Made by a program: the position numbers and the translations under genes. This document shows positions 35,659-43,839 of a DNA stretch of 64,000 bases, in pieces. The first letter of the stretch is position 1, and every line of letters begins with the position of its first letter. The stretch is from Myxococcales bacterium (GTDB taxonomy: Bacteria > Myxococcota_A > Polyangia > Polyangiales > Polyangiaceae): the NCBI GenBank assembly GCA_903642325.1, contig CAHJWM010000017.1:37141-101140 (forward strand), written 5' to 3'. The notes under the pieces were generated by a model, which was not told the DNA's origin, made no database searches, and saw only the letters and a list, made by a program, of their open reading frames with translations.

Positions 35659-36534
35659 GTGTCGACACACAGCGCGCTCCGCGGTCTTTATCCTGGCTGG
35701 TTGTTGCTAACTAGCATGCTCGTGTTCAGCGCGAGCTGCGCGTCTTCGAGCTCTTCGCGAACGCAATGCCGGTCGGAGGCGTGGAGCGGCATGTGCTTGC
35801 TCGGCGCGCTGACCAAGGTCGAAGAGCGCGAGCTGCCGATGCCCTGGGTCGTGTACGAAGCCGTGTACACGCCGCAAAACAACGTGAGCTCGCCACATTT
35901 CGCTCCCGCGGAGGTGCGGCTTCGTTTCGGGGCTCCGGCGAAGAACGAGGTCTCGCTCAAGAACCACCTCCAAGCGCAAGCGGCCGTGCCGTGTCACGCG
36001 CCGCTGACACCGGGCACGTGCCTGCCCGGCGCCGTTGTCGCCGACGTGGCGCCATTCGACTCGGAGCGCGTGACCTCATCGGACGCGCCTCGCTCCACCG
36101 GCTGCGCCGCGATCGAAGCTGCCGTCGAGCAGGATCGGCTCAATCAAGCATACGAACCGAGCGACGTGATCCCGGAGCGCTTCACCTTCCAGCAAGGGTC
36201 GGCTGAGCTCGGGCCCAAAGCCAGTGAGGCCGCGGGCGCGGTCGCTCAGCGCATGACCGCCGATTCCAATCTGGACTGCGTCGGTCTCGTCGGACAGATC
36301 AGCAGCGGCGAACCGGTCGCGCTGGCGCACGCGCGCGCGCGCGCCGTCAAGGCGCTTTTGGAATCGCTGGGCGTGGCCAAGGGTCGGCTGATGACGCTTG
36401 CCGTCACGTCTCGCGCCTTCGGACCTGCCTCGAACCCTCAGCCCGCCGACTCGGATAATCGCCGCGTCACGCTCACCGTAGTGCTCGGCTCCAGCGCGGG
36501 GCCTGCATCGCCGCCAGCCGCCGCCGGGAAGTAA
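35659..36534 (+). CDS. OmpA-family lipoprotein
   Basis: A 291-residue envelope protein. The signal ends VFSASCAS (lipobox SASC), and the mature protein should be anchored in the outer membrane. Residues 170-290 resemble the OmpA/Pal peptidoglycan-binding domain: ERFTFQQGSAELGPKASEAA, VGLVGQISSGEPVALAHARA, RAVKALLESLGV and SDNRRVTLTVV, where the Asp/Arg pair binds diaminopimelate. The preceding region (40-165) is Cys-containing and unassigned. The start is a GTG at 35659. The SUMF1-like gene follows six bases after its stop, probably in one operon. Confidence 0.8.
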   Translation: MSTHSALRGLYPGWLLLTSMLVFSASCASSSSSRTQCRSEAWSGMCLLGALTKVEERELPMPWVVYEAVYTPQNNVSSPHFAPAEVRLRFGAPAKNEVSLKNHLQAQAAVPCHAPLTPGTCLPGAVVADVAPFDSERVTSSDAPRSTGCAAIEAAVEQDRLNQAYEPSDVIPERFTFQQGSAELGPKASEAAGAVAQRMTADSNLDCVGLVGQISSGEPVALAHARARAVKALLESLGVAKGRLMTLAVTSRAFGPASNPQPADSDNRRVTLTVVLGSSAGPASPPAAAGK

Positions 36535-36540
36535 CGAGCG

Positions 36541-37461
36541 ATGCGAGCCCATGCGTGCCGGCTCCTGCTCGGCGCCGCATTGGCGGCGGCCGCCGCACAC
36601 GGCGAGCCGAGTGGCCCGCTCGACATTCGGTTGCCGACCCCGGCCCGCGAAGCTCCCGTTCCGGAAATGCTGCCCGTACCCGGCGGAACGTTCACCATGG
36701 GCGCCGACGGCGTGGGAGAGCGTGACGAACAGCCCGCGCATCGCGTCACGGTGCAGAGCTTCTTGCTCGATACGACTGAAGTCACGAACGCGGCGTATTC
36801 GACCTGCGTAGACGCCGGAAAGTGTAAGCCGTATCGAGACAACGTAGCGCGCGGATTTGGCGCAGGCCCAGAAGCCGCCTTTCGCGGCCCACAGCAACCG
36901 GTGGTGGGCGTTTCTTGGTTCGACGCGGGCGACTACTGCGCGTTTCGGGGCAAGCGATTGCCGAGTGAGGCTGAGTGGGAGCGCGCCGCTCGCGGCGACG
37001 ACGGCCGCACGTATGCGTGGGGCAACGACTTGCCCGACTCCTCGCAACTGGCGTGCTTCGGCCGAAAAGTGGGGGAACGCGACGCTACGACCCGACCTGT
37101 CGCGTCGTATGCTCGGGGCCGCGGTCCATATGGCCACTACGATCTGACCGGCAACGTTTGGGAGTGGACGCAGGACATTTACGATCCGATGGCCTATGCG
37201 CGAGACGGCGCTCCGCTCGGTAGGCCCGGCACTTGCGAAGAGGTGCTGCGATCGCTAGCCGCGCTGCGAAAAGCCAAGCGCCAAGGCTTCACCGGATCGA
37301 ACCCAATCCCGACACGCTGCGAGCGTGCGCTGCGCGGCGGCGCATTCAACTATCCGGGAGCCGGGCTGCGCGCGTCGAACCGCGTCCATCACCCGCCCGA
37401 ATGGCGCATGCTAGTGGCCGGGTTTCGTTGTGCACAAAGCGAGACGCACGAGACGCGCTGA
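36541..37461 (+). CDS. SUMF1/formylglycine-enzyme-fold protein without the catalytic Cys pair
   Basis: A 306-residue exported protein of the formylglycine-generating-enzyme sulfatase-modifying fold. VPGGTFTMGADGVGERDEQP opens the domain, followed by LDTTEVTNAAYSTCV, PVVGVSWFDAGDYCAFRGKR, LPSEAEWERAARG, TGNVWEWTQDIYDP and LRGGAFN. True FGEs carry two cysteines near the GGS-WxC end that bind copper. Here the equivalent stretch is RGGAFNYPGAGLRASNR with none, so it is probably a structural or ligand-binding relative, not a sulfatase activator. It ends inside a 17-base tandem duplication. Co-transcribed with the OmpA-like lipoprotein. Confidence 0.82.
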   Translation: MRAHACRLLLGAALAAAAAHGEPSGPLDIRLPTPAREAPVPEMLPVPGGTFTMGADGVGERDEQPAHRVTVQSFLLDTTEVTNAAYSTCVDAGKCKPYRDNVARGFGAGPEAAFRGPQQPVVGVSWFDAGDYCAFRGKRLPSEAEWERAARGDDGRTYAWGNDLPDSSQLACFGRKVGERDATTRPVASYARGRGPYGHYDLTGNVWEWTQDIYDPMAYARDGAPLGRPGTCEEVLRSLAALRKAKRQGFTGSNPIPTRCERALRGGAFNYPGAGLRASNRVHHPPEWRMLVAGFRCAQSETHETR

Positions 37462-37486
37462 GCGACTGGACGCGCTGAGCGACTGG
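37453..37486. repeat. 17-bp perfect tandem duplication spanning a stop codon
   Basis: Two perfect copies of ACGCGCTGAGCGACTGG. The TGA of the SUMF1-like gene lies in the first copy, so loss or gain of a unit would not change the protein. The rest of 37487-37728 holds nothing recognised apart from the promoter region expected for the kinase gene. Confidence 0.9.
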
Positions 37487-37728
37487 ACGCGTGTCGTACG
37501 CGAGGAACCCGTCGACCACAGTCAACTACAATACGTGCGCTATGGCTCAGCAGGTGCACGGTTTCGTAACGGCGCTTGGCGGGATCTCGGAGACACTTAT
37601 TCGCAAACGCGCGTTCCACCTACTCTAGGTATTGCGCGCGGCCGTGCTATCTTGAGCATCGAGCAAGCCCGTCCTGGGCGCTGCCGACCATTCAACTACC
37701 CTCAGACTGAGGGGCGGGAGAGCTCCGA

Positions 37729-39276
37729 TTGACGGGTGCATCGCGCCACATTTTGACTCAAGACTGCGTGCTCGATACCGGCCCAGCGCGTTTGATCGCC
37801 GTTTTGGGCGCGCAGGCCGGTCGAAAGTTCAAAATCGGGGATACAGCCGTGCTCGGTCGCAGCGGGGATGCCTCCGTCGTGCTCGAAGATCCGGAGGTTT
37901 CGCGCAACCATGCGCGGATTTCGAAGAGCCAGGTCGGTGCTTACCTGTTGGAGGACCTAGGCAGTAAAAACGGGACGCTGGTCAATGGCTTACCCGTCAA
38001 AAGCCACCTGCTTTCGTTTGGCGACAAGATCCAGGTGGGTCCGAACGTCACGCTGCTGTTTGCCCCATTCGACCCCGTCGAGGAACAGCTGCTGCAGCGC
38101 CAGCGGTTGGAAGCCCTAGGCCGAGTCGGCGCGGGAGTAGCTCATGACCTCAACAACATGCTGGGCGCCATCAGCGCAAGCATGGATTACCTGGGTAAGC
38201 TGCCGGGCGGCCGCATGCTCAGCGACGAAGAAGTGCGCGAGTGTTTCGACGACATTCGGCTCGCCGCTCAGCAAGCTTCGGACTTGACCCGCGGCATCCT
38301 GAAGTTTGCGCGAGGTCGCGCGCAAGCGCACTCGCCGGTAGATCTTTCCGGCCTGTGCAGCGACGTCATGCGCTTGATCCGCCACACCTTCGATCGAGCG
38401 ATCAAGGTCGAGCCTCGAATTCAGCCGGGCCTGTCGGTGCGAGGCGACCAAGCCGAGCTCCATCAGGTCCTGATGAACCTGTGCTTGAACGCGAGGGATG
38501 CCATGCCTAGCGGCGGCGTGCTGACCATCTCGGCCAGCACCGTTACTAAGCACGGTCACGTGTTACCGGCGCAACTAAACCCGGCCATTCCGTACCTGAT
38601 GCTCACCGTGGAGGACACGGGCATCGGCATGGACGAAGGAACCCGAGCCCGTATTTTCGAAGCGTTCTTTACGACCAAACGCGAAGGCGCAGGCTTTGGG
38701 TTGGGCTTGGCTACGGTCAAAGAAGTCATCGCCTTTCACGGCGGACAGATTCAGATCGAGAGCAATGAGGGCAAGGGAACGCGCTTCTTGATTTTTCTCC
38801 CGTTGCACGACACGCGTAACGAACGAAATAGCATCACCGGAGCGCACGAGGTCCCGGTCTCGGGCCGCCGCGGCCTGATCCTGCTCGTGGACGACGAAGT
38901 CGTCGTGCGGCGAAGCTTCGCGCGCCTATTGCGTCAAGCAGGCCATGAGGTCCTCGAGGCCCCCGACGGAGTGCAAGCCATCGAGCTGTACCGGCGCCGC
39001 TGCCCGCGCCCCAATCTGGTCATCCTCGACCTGGACATGCCCGTGCTCACCGGTGAGGAGACTCAGGAGCGACTATTGAACATCGACCCTGCTGCTCATA
39101 TTTTGTTCGTCTCGGGGCACGACGAGCCCGGGCGCGACCTCATGGTGCACGCCCGCGGCGCGCTCGGCTTTCTGCGGAAACCGTGCAAGGCTCGCGTGTT
39201 GCTCGGCGCAGTTTCTTCCGCGTTAGGGCACGCCACGGAACGGGGTGAGCCCGAAGAGTTTACCCGCCCCGGCTAG
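37729..39276 (+). CDS. FHA-domain hybrid histidine kinase with receiver (copy 1)
   Basis: A 515-residue soluble signalling protein with no membrane segment. Residues 20-110 form an FHA phosphothreonine-binding domain (IGDTAVLGRSGDASVVLEDP, VSRNHARIS, LGSKNGTLVNG). The histidine kinase follows: GVAHDLNNMLGAISAS (His139), NLCLNARDAMP, EDTGIGMDE, FFTTKREGAGFGLGL. A C-terminal receiver has LLVDDE, VILDLDMPVL (Asp434), VSGHD and FLRKPC (Lys484). It probably docks on a phosphorylated Ser/Thr-kinase target and passes phosphate to its own receiver or another regulator. The TTG at 37729 has GGGAG ten bases upstream. A paralogue of identical length lies at 43840. Confidence 0.9.
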   Translation: MTGASRHILTQDCVLDTGPARLIAVLGAQAGRKFKIGDTAVLGRSGDASVVLEDPEVSRNHARISKSQVGAYLLEDLGSKNGTLVNGLPVKSHLLSFGDKIQVGPNVTLLFAPFDPVEEQLLQRQRLEALGRVGAGVAHDLNNMLGAISASMDYLGKLPGGRMLSDEEVRECFDDIRLAAQQASDLTRGILKFARGRAQAHSPVDLSGLCSDVMRLIRHTFDRAIKVEPRIQPGLSVRGDQAELHQVLMNLCLNARDAMPSGGVLTISASTVTKHGHVLPAQLNPAIPYLMLTVEDTGIGMDEGTRARIFEAFFTTKREGAGFGLGLATVKEVIAFHGGQIQIESNEGKGTRFLIFLPLHDTRNERNSITGAHEVPVSGRRGLILLVDDEVVVRRSFARLLRQAGHEVLEAPDGVQAIELYRRRCPRPNLVILDLDMPVLTGEETQERLLNIDPAAHILFVSGHDEPGRDLMVHARGALGFLRKPCKARVLLGAVSSALGHATERGEPEEFTRPG

Positions 39277-39421
39277 CTTGTCGCCCCATTCGCGGGCAGG
39301 CCACCGCCTATCGTTGCCTTTTTGCAACGGTGATTCCGCAAAAGCGCGCTAGCAAAACGGCGGCGAGGTCCGCACACTCTTCCATCTCGCGCGCGGAGCG
39401 CGCTTCGCTAGGAGTTTCACC

Positions 39422-39961
39422 ATGTCAGAATCGAATCAATGGGTCCTCGATGCAGCTCATTCGAACGCAAGCTTCACCGTGCGCCATATGATGATCACCA
39501 ATGTGCGCGGCGAGTTCCCGAAGCTCGAAGGCAAAGTAACGTTCGATCCCGCCCAGCCCGAAGCGACGAGCATCGAAGCGACCGTGGAGGTGTCTTCCCT
39601 CAATACGCGCGACGGCGGTCGTGACGGTCACTTGAAGGGCGCGGACTTCTTCGATGCCGAAAAGTTTCCGCTCATCACCTTCAAGTCGAAGTCGGTGACG
39701 CCCAAGAGCAAGGAGGACCTCGCGGTCACCGGTGACCTAACCCTCCACGGTGTGACCAGGGAAGTCGTGCTCGATGTCGAGGGCTTGAGTGGGCCGGCCG
39801 CCGATCCATTCGGCAACACGCGCATGGGCGCGACCGCGACCACCAAGATCAAGCGTGACGATTTCGGCATCGTTTGGAACGGCACGCTCGAAGCGGGCGG
39901 GCTGTTGATCAGCAACGACGTCAAAATCACCATCGATATCTCGCTAATCAAGCAAAAATGA
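39422..39961 (+). CDS. YceI-family lipid-binding protein
   Basis: A 179-residue beta-barrel (lipocalin-like) protein. WVLDAAHSNASFTVRHMMIT, VRGEFPKLEGKVTFDP, DGHLKGADFFDAEKFPLITF and GDLTLHGVTREVVLDV are all typical of YceI, which binds polyisoprenoid lipids in a hydrophobic cavity. Most members have a signal peptide; this one has none, so it is presumably cytoplasmic. The ribosome site AGGAG lies seven bases before the ATG. The upstream 145 bases should hold its promoter, and the gene stands alone. Confidence 0.92.
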   Translation: MSESNQWVLDAAHSNASFTVRHMMITNVRGEFPKLEGKVTFDPAQPEATSIEATVEVSSLNTRDGGRDGHLKGADFFDAEKFPLITFKSKSVTPKSKEDLAVTGDLTLHGVTREVVLDVEGLSGPAADPFGNTRMGATATTKIKRDDFGIVWNGTLEAGGLLISNDVKITIDISLIKQK

Positions 39962-40029
39962 GCGCCTAGCATGGCCCTGAGGCACGTGGCCGGCGCGGGC
40001 CCCGCGCCTCACGGCTACACTCTCGGCCT

Positions 40030-40935
40030 ATGCCCGATCTGGATTTGAACGACGTGGCCGCGTTCGTGCGCGTCGTGGAAAACAGTGGCTTCGCGAAGGC
40101 GGCGCGCGAGCTCGGCGTGCCCACCTCGACGGTGAGCCGGGCCGTTGCGCGCTTGGAAGAAAATGTCGGCGTGCGATTGCTGCATCGCACCACTCGCAAT
40201 CTGAGCGCCACCAGTGAGGGCAACGCTTTTCATGAACGGGTCGCGCCACTCGTGGCTTCGCTCCGTGACGCGACGCGTACCCTGGGCGCGGGCGGCAAGG
40301 AGCCCGAGGGCTTGTTACGGGTGACCGCGCCGAACGATATCGGCTCCGCGTTCTTGTCGGAAGAGATCGTGCGCTTTGCTGACCGCTACCCGCTCTTGCG
40401 TGTCGAGCTCATGCTCACCAATCGTAAGCTGAACCTGGTCTCGGAGGGGCTCGACGTGGCGGTGCGTGCCGGCCGCCTAGAGTCTTCGTCTCTGGTGGCG
40501 CGCAAGATTGGCACCTTGCAGGTCGAGCTATACGCATCGCCGGCCTACGCGGAGCGCGCTCGGCTGCCCGCAAATCTCGGCGAGCTCGGGAGACACAAGA
40601 TCGTGGCCTTTGGCGCCCGCGATGGCAAAGTCACTTGGCCGCTCGAGGGCCCTCAGGGTCGGGAGAGTGTGCAACTGAGCTGCCGTATCGCCTGCGACGA
40701 CTTCGGCTACGTAAGGGCGAGCCTCGTCGCCGGCGGTGGGATCGGCCTGATTCCGCGCATGCTCGCCGCATCCGAGGTCGCCACCGGTCGGCTAGTGCGG
40801 GTTCTGCCCGAATACAGCGTGAGCGGCGCGCCTCTACACGTGATCTATCCGTCCACTCGTCAAATACCTAGCAAGGTGAGTGCCTTCCGCGATTTCCTAG
40901 CCAAGGGCTGCGCAGAGCAAGGGCGAATACGCTAA
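40030..40935 (+). CDS. LysR-family transcriptional regulator
   Basis: A 301-residue regulator. The winged helix-turn-helix DVAAFVRVVENSGFAKAARE, then LGVPTSTVSRAVARLEENVG occupies residues 5-50 and is followed by HRTTRNLSATSEGNAF. The effector-binding domain then covers about 90-295 (DIGSAFLSEEIVRFADRYPL, SEGLDVAVRAGRLESSSLVA). It is of the CrgA/DsdC-like subgroup that often controls nearby genes. The octaheme cytochrome gene begins 15 bases after its stop on the same strand, which is a likely target or partner, though LysR genes usually face their targets. Confidence 0.9.
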   Translation: MPDLDLNDVAAFVRVVENSGFAKAARELGVPTSTVSRAVARLEENVGVRLLHRTTRNLSATSEGNAFHERVAPLVASLRDATRTLGAGGKEPEGLLRVTAPNDIGSAFLSEEIVRFADRYPLLRVELMLTNRKLNLVSEGLDVAVRAGRLESSSLVARKIGTLQVELYASPAYAERARLPANLGELGRHKIVAFGARDGKVTWPLEGPQGRESVQLSCRIACDDFGYVRASLVAGGGIGLIPRMLAASEVATGRLVRVLPEYSVSGAPLHVIYPSTRQIPSKVSAFRDFLAKGCAEQGRIR

Positions 40936-40950
40936 CTTCTGGAGGGCAGA

Positions 40951-42804
40951 ATGCGCGCTGTGCGAAACGCCGCCTGGCTCTTGGGTCTCGCATCCGCGCT
41001 CGGCTTGGCTTGTTCCGCCCGCACCCCCGAAAGCCGCCTCGAAATCGGGCGGTCGCCGCCTTCGAACGGCCAACGACGCGAAGGCCAGGTCCTGAGCAAC
41101 ATCGCCCGCCGCGACTATGCAGGTTCGAATGCGTGTGCGCCGTGCCACGCCCAAGAATACAGCGCATGGCTCACCTCGCCCATGCATCGCATGACGCGCG
41201 CCTTACCCCAAACCGAGATCAATGCTCCCTTTACCGGTAGCGATTTCCGATTCCGGAAGGACTCGGTGCACTTGGAGCAGGTCGGCCGCGAGCGTTTCAT
41301 GCGCTTGCAGAGCTCGCGCGACGGCAACGCGCTCTTCCACGTAACGAAGGTCATCGGCGGCCGGTACCGCGAAGACTTCGTGGGCGCGCGCGTCGACCCG
41401 AATTCGCCGCTCGGCCCCGCCTGGGAAGCCGAACGGATCCTTCCGCTCTCGTACTTGGCGTTCAGCGGGGAGTGGCGTTACAAAGGTTACTCGGTGATGG
41501 TCCACGAACGGGAGGACCTGGAACCGGGCGTGGTCTGGAAGTCCGCGTGCATTTTCTGCCACAACACGACGCCCACGCTCTCCTTGCTGCTCGACGACGT
41601 GTATGGCGCCGGCGCTCACGCTTATCAGGGCTCGGTGAGCGTCGAGCTCCCGGTCGGCAAAAGGCCGCGCTACGTGGTACGCGACGAGAGCGCCTTCGAA
41701 GCGGCCCTCGCTCGCGAGCTTTCCTATTTGGGAAAACCTCAGGCAACTACCGAATCCGGTTTGAAGCATGCGCTGAGTGCGAGCATCGATGCTACGCGCG
41801 ACGCCTTCGGCGAGCAAAGCTTGGTCGAGCTTGGGATCGGTTGCGAGGCGTGTCACGGCGGCGCGCGCGAGCACGTGGCCGATCCGACCCGGGTTCGGCC
41901 CACGCTTTCGCTACGCAGCGATTTCTTGGAGGTGACTACCGCTTCCGGCGCGGCGCCGACGCACGCCGAAGACGTCAATCGCACGTGCGCCAAGTGCCAC
42001 ACTGTCCTGTTCTCACGCTATCCGTACACCTGGGAGGGACAGACGCGGCGCCACGATCCCGGTGGTAGCAGCATCAACTCCGGTGAAGCACGCGATTTTC
42101 AGCTTGGCGCCTGCAACAGCCAGCTCAGCTGCATTCATTGTCATGACCCGCACCGCGAAGATCCGAAGAGTGCCCTGCAAGCGCTAGAAGGCGCGAAGGG
42201 GGACGAGCTGTGTTCGAGCTGTCACGAGGATCTCAAAAGTGAAGCCGCTCGCCGCGCTCATAGCCATCACGCTCCGGACAACGCGGGCAGCCATTGCGTC
42301 AATTGCCACATGGCCAAAAAGAACATGGGGCTGGCCTACGACCTGACCCGTTATCACCGCATCGGCTCGCCCACGGATCGCGAGCGTGTCGAAGGCGACC
42401 GGCCGCTGGAATGCGCGCTGTGTCACACGGACAAGTCGGTCGAGCAGTTGCTCACGACCATGGAGCTGTTCTGGGGTAAGCGGTACGACCGGCAGGCGCT
42501 GCGTCGGCTCTACGGCGATGATCTGTCGGTCAATGCCATCGCCGCAACCCTCGCGTTGGGCAAGCCGCACGAGCAGGGCACCGCCGTTGCGCTGGCCGGG
42601 AGGGACCAGCGGCGAGACTGGCTGCCCTTGGTCGTTGCACAGCTCGGCAACGATTATCTGCTAGTGCGCTACTTTGCGCGACACGCCGTGGAGCGCATCA
42701 CGGGCGCGCCACTCGATGTCGACCTGAATCTGCCCGGGCCCGAAGCAGTTCAGAATGCGCAGCGTTCGCTTGCCACCCGCCCCCGCCCACCTCCGACGCC
42801 GTAG
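40951..42804 (+). CDS. Octaheme c-type cytochrome lipoprotein
   Basis: A 617-residue multiheme cytochrome. The signal ends LGLACSA (lipobox GLAC, Cys21). Eight CxxCH heme sites are seen in order: CAPCH, CIFCH, CEACH, CAKCH, CIHCH, CSSCH, CVNCH and CALCH. The pairing and spacing recall the NapC/NrfA/hydroxylamine-oxidoreductase superfamily and cytochrome c-554; CVNCHMAKKNMG is the doubled-CxxCH type. No CxxCK active site of nitrite reductase is present. It should transfer electrons at the outer face of the cell envelope. The last 100 residues lack hemes. The LysR gene precedes it by 15 bases, and a mutarotase gene follows. Confidence 0.9.
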   Translation: MRAVRNAAWLLGLASALGLACSARTPESRLEIGRSPPSNGQRREGQVLSNIARRDYAGSNACAPCHAQEYSAWLTSPMHRMTRALPQTEINAPFTGSDFRFRKDSVHLEQVGRERFMRLQSSRDGNALFHVTKVIGGRYREDFVGARVDPNSPLGPAWEAERILPLSYLAFSGEWRYKGYSVMVHEREDLEPGVVWKSACIFCHNTTPTLSLLLDDVYGAGAHAYQGSVSVELPVGKRPRYVVRDESAFEAALARELSYLGKPQATTESGLKHALSASIDATRDAFGEQSLVELGIGCEACHGGAREHVADPTRVRPTLSLRSDFLEVTTASGAAPTHAEDVNRTCAKCHTVLFSRYPYTWEGQTRRHDPGGSSINSGEARDFQLGACNSQLSCIHCHDPHREDPKSALQALEGAKGDELCSSCHEDLKSEAARRAHSHHAPDNAGSHCVNCHMAKKNMGLAYDLTRYHRIGSPTDRERVEGDRPLECALCHTDKSVEQLLTTMELFWGKRYDRQALRRLYGDDLSVNAIAATLALGKPHEQGTAVALAGRDQRRDWLPLVVAQLGNDYLLVRYFARHAVERITGAPLDVDLNLPGPEAVQNAQRSLATRPRPPPTP

Positions 42805-42847
42805 CTCGCTGGCGCGGCCCTGGCCCACGAAACCTGAAGGAAATATT

Positions 42848-43732
42848 ATGAACGAACACGAGTTTGCCGCGCGGTCGGAGGTCGAGCTAACGACGGTTCA
42901 TGGTCTGCCGGCCGTGCGTGTGGTCACTAAGGCCGCATCTGGCCTCGTTTTCTTACAAGGCGCCCACGTTGCGGCTTGGCAGCCGGCCGGACAAAAGCCG
43001 GTGATTTGGCTGAGCGAGAACGCAGTCTACGCCCCGGGTCAGGCACTGCGCGGCGGCATTCCGATCTGCTTTCCGTGGTTTGGCGCGAACGAACAGCACG
43101 CGGATTATCCGGCCCACGGCTTCGCGCGCACCAAAGAATTCACCTACCGTGGCGCGCGCGCCGCGGCGCAAGGCGACCCGGAGCTCGAATTCGCGCTTTT
43201 GAACGATGGCCAAACCGAATCGCTATTTCCCTACGCGTTCGAGGTTCGGCTGCGCGTTTGCTTCGGACGCACGTTGCGCTTGGAGCTGACCGTCACGAAT
43301 CGCGACGCGCGTGCATTCCGTTGTGAGGAGGCCTTGCACAGCTACTTTACCGTTTCCGACGTCCGTCGAGTTGGAGTTCTCGGCCTAGAGGGCGCGCGCT
43401 ACACCGACAAGGTGCGGGCCATGGGCGAATTCAGCGAAACCGCCGCAGAGTTGCGACTGAGCAGCGAGACCGACCGCGTGTACGATAGCGCCAGTACGTG
43501 CACGATCCGCGATCCGGATGGGCCGCGCGACATCCTGATCGAGAAGGCAAATTCCGCCTCGACCGTGGTCTGGAATCCGTGGTCGGCGAAAGCCGCACGA
43601 ATGACCGACTTCGGCGGCGACGCGTGGCCGCGGATGTTGTGTGTGGAAAGCGCCAATGTGGGAAAGGCGGCGATCGCGCTCGAACCCGGTGCGTCGCACA
43701 CGCTGCGCGTAGCCGTGTCGGTCAGCTACTAG
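42848..43732 (+). CDS. yeaD: D-hexose-6-phosphate mutarotase (aldose 1-epimerase family)
   Basis: A 294-residue beta-sandwich enzyme that interconverts alpha- and beta-anomers of hexose 6-phosphate for glycolysis. LRGGIPICFPWFGANEQHAD, YPAHGFARTKEF (catalytic His), EEALHSYFTVSDV (second His) and WPRMLCVESANVG (catalytic Glu) match the YeaD/YMR099C family. AAGGAA lies six bases before the ATG. It is not clearly linked in function to the octaheme cytochrome upstream. Confidence 0.9.
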   Translation: MNEHEFAARSEVELTTVHGLPAVRVVTKAASGLVFLQGAHVAAWQPAGQKPVIWLSENAVYAPGQALRGGIPICFPWFGANEQHADYPAHGFARTKEFTYRGARAAAQGDPELEFALLNDGQTESLFPYAFEVRLRVCFGRTLRLELTVTNRDARAFRCEEALHSYFTVSDVRRVGVLGLEGARYTDKVRAMGEFSETAAELRLSSETDRVYDSASTCTIRDPDGPRDILIEKANSASTVVWNPWSAKAARMTDFGGDAWPRMLCVESANVGKAAIALEPGASHTLRVAVSVSY

Positions 43733-43839
43733 CATTGCGGCCGAGCAAGCCCTTCGGAGCGCGGGCGCCCGGAATGATTTCTTGCGCAAGACGTGACAAG
43801 CTCCTCCCTTCGCGGCGCCCTATTTGCGGACCAAAAGCC

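Noticed and set aside
43498..43839. Upstream extension of the second FHA kinase
   Set aside because: It overlaps the end of the mutarotase gene in another frame, and the paralogue starts at the position matching 43840.
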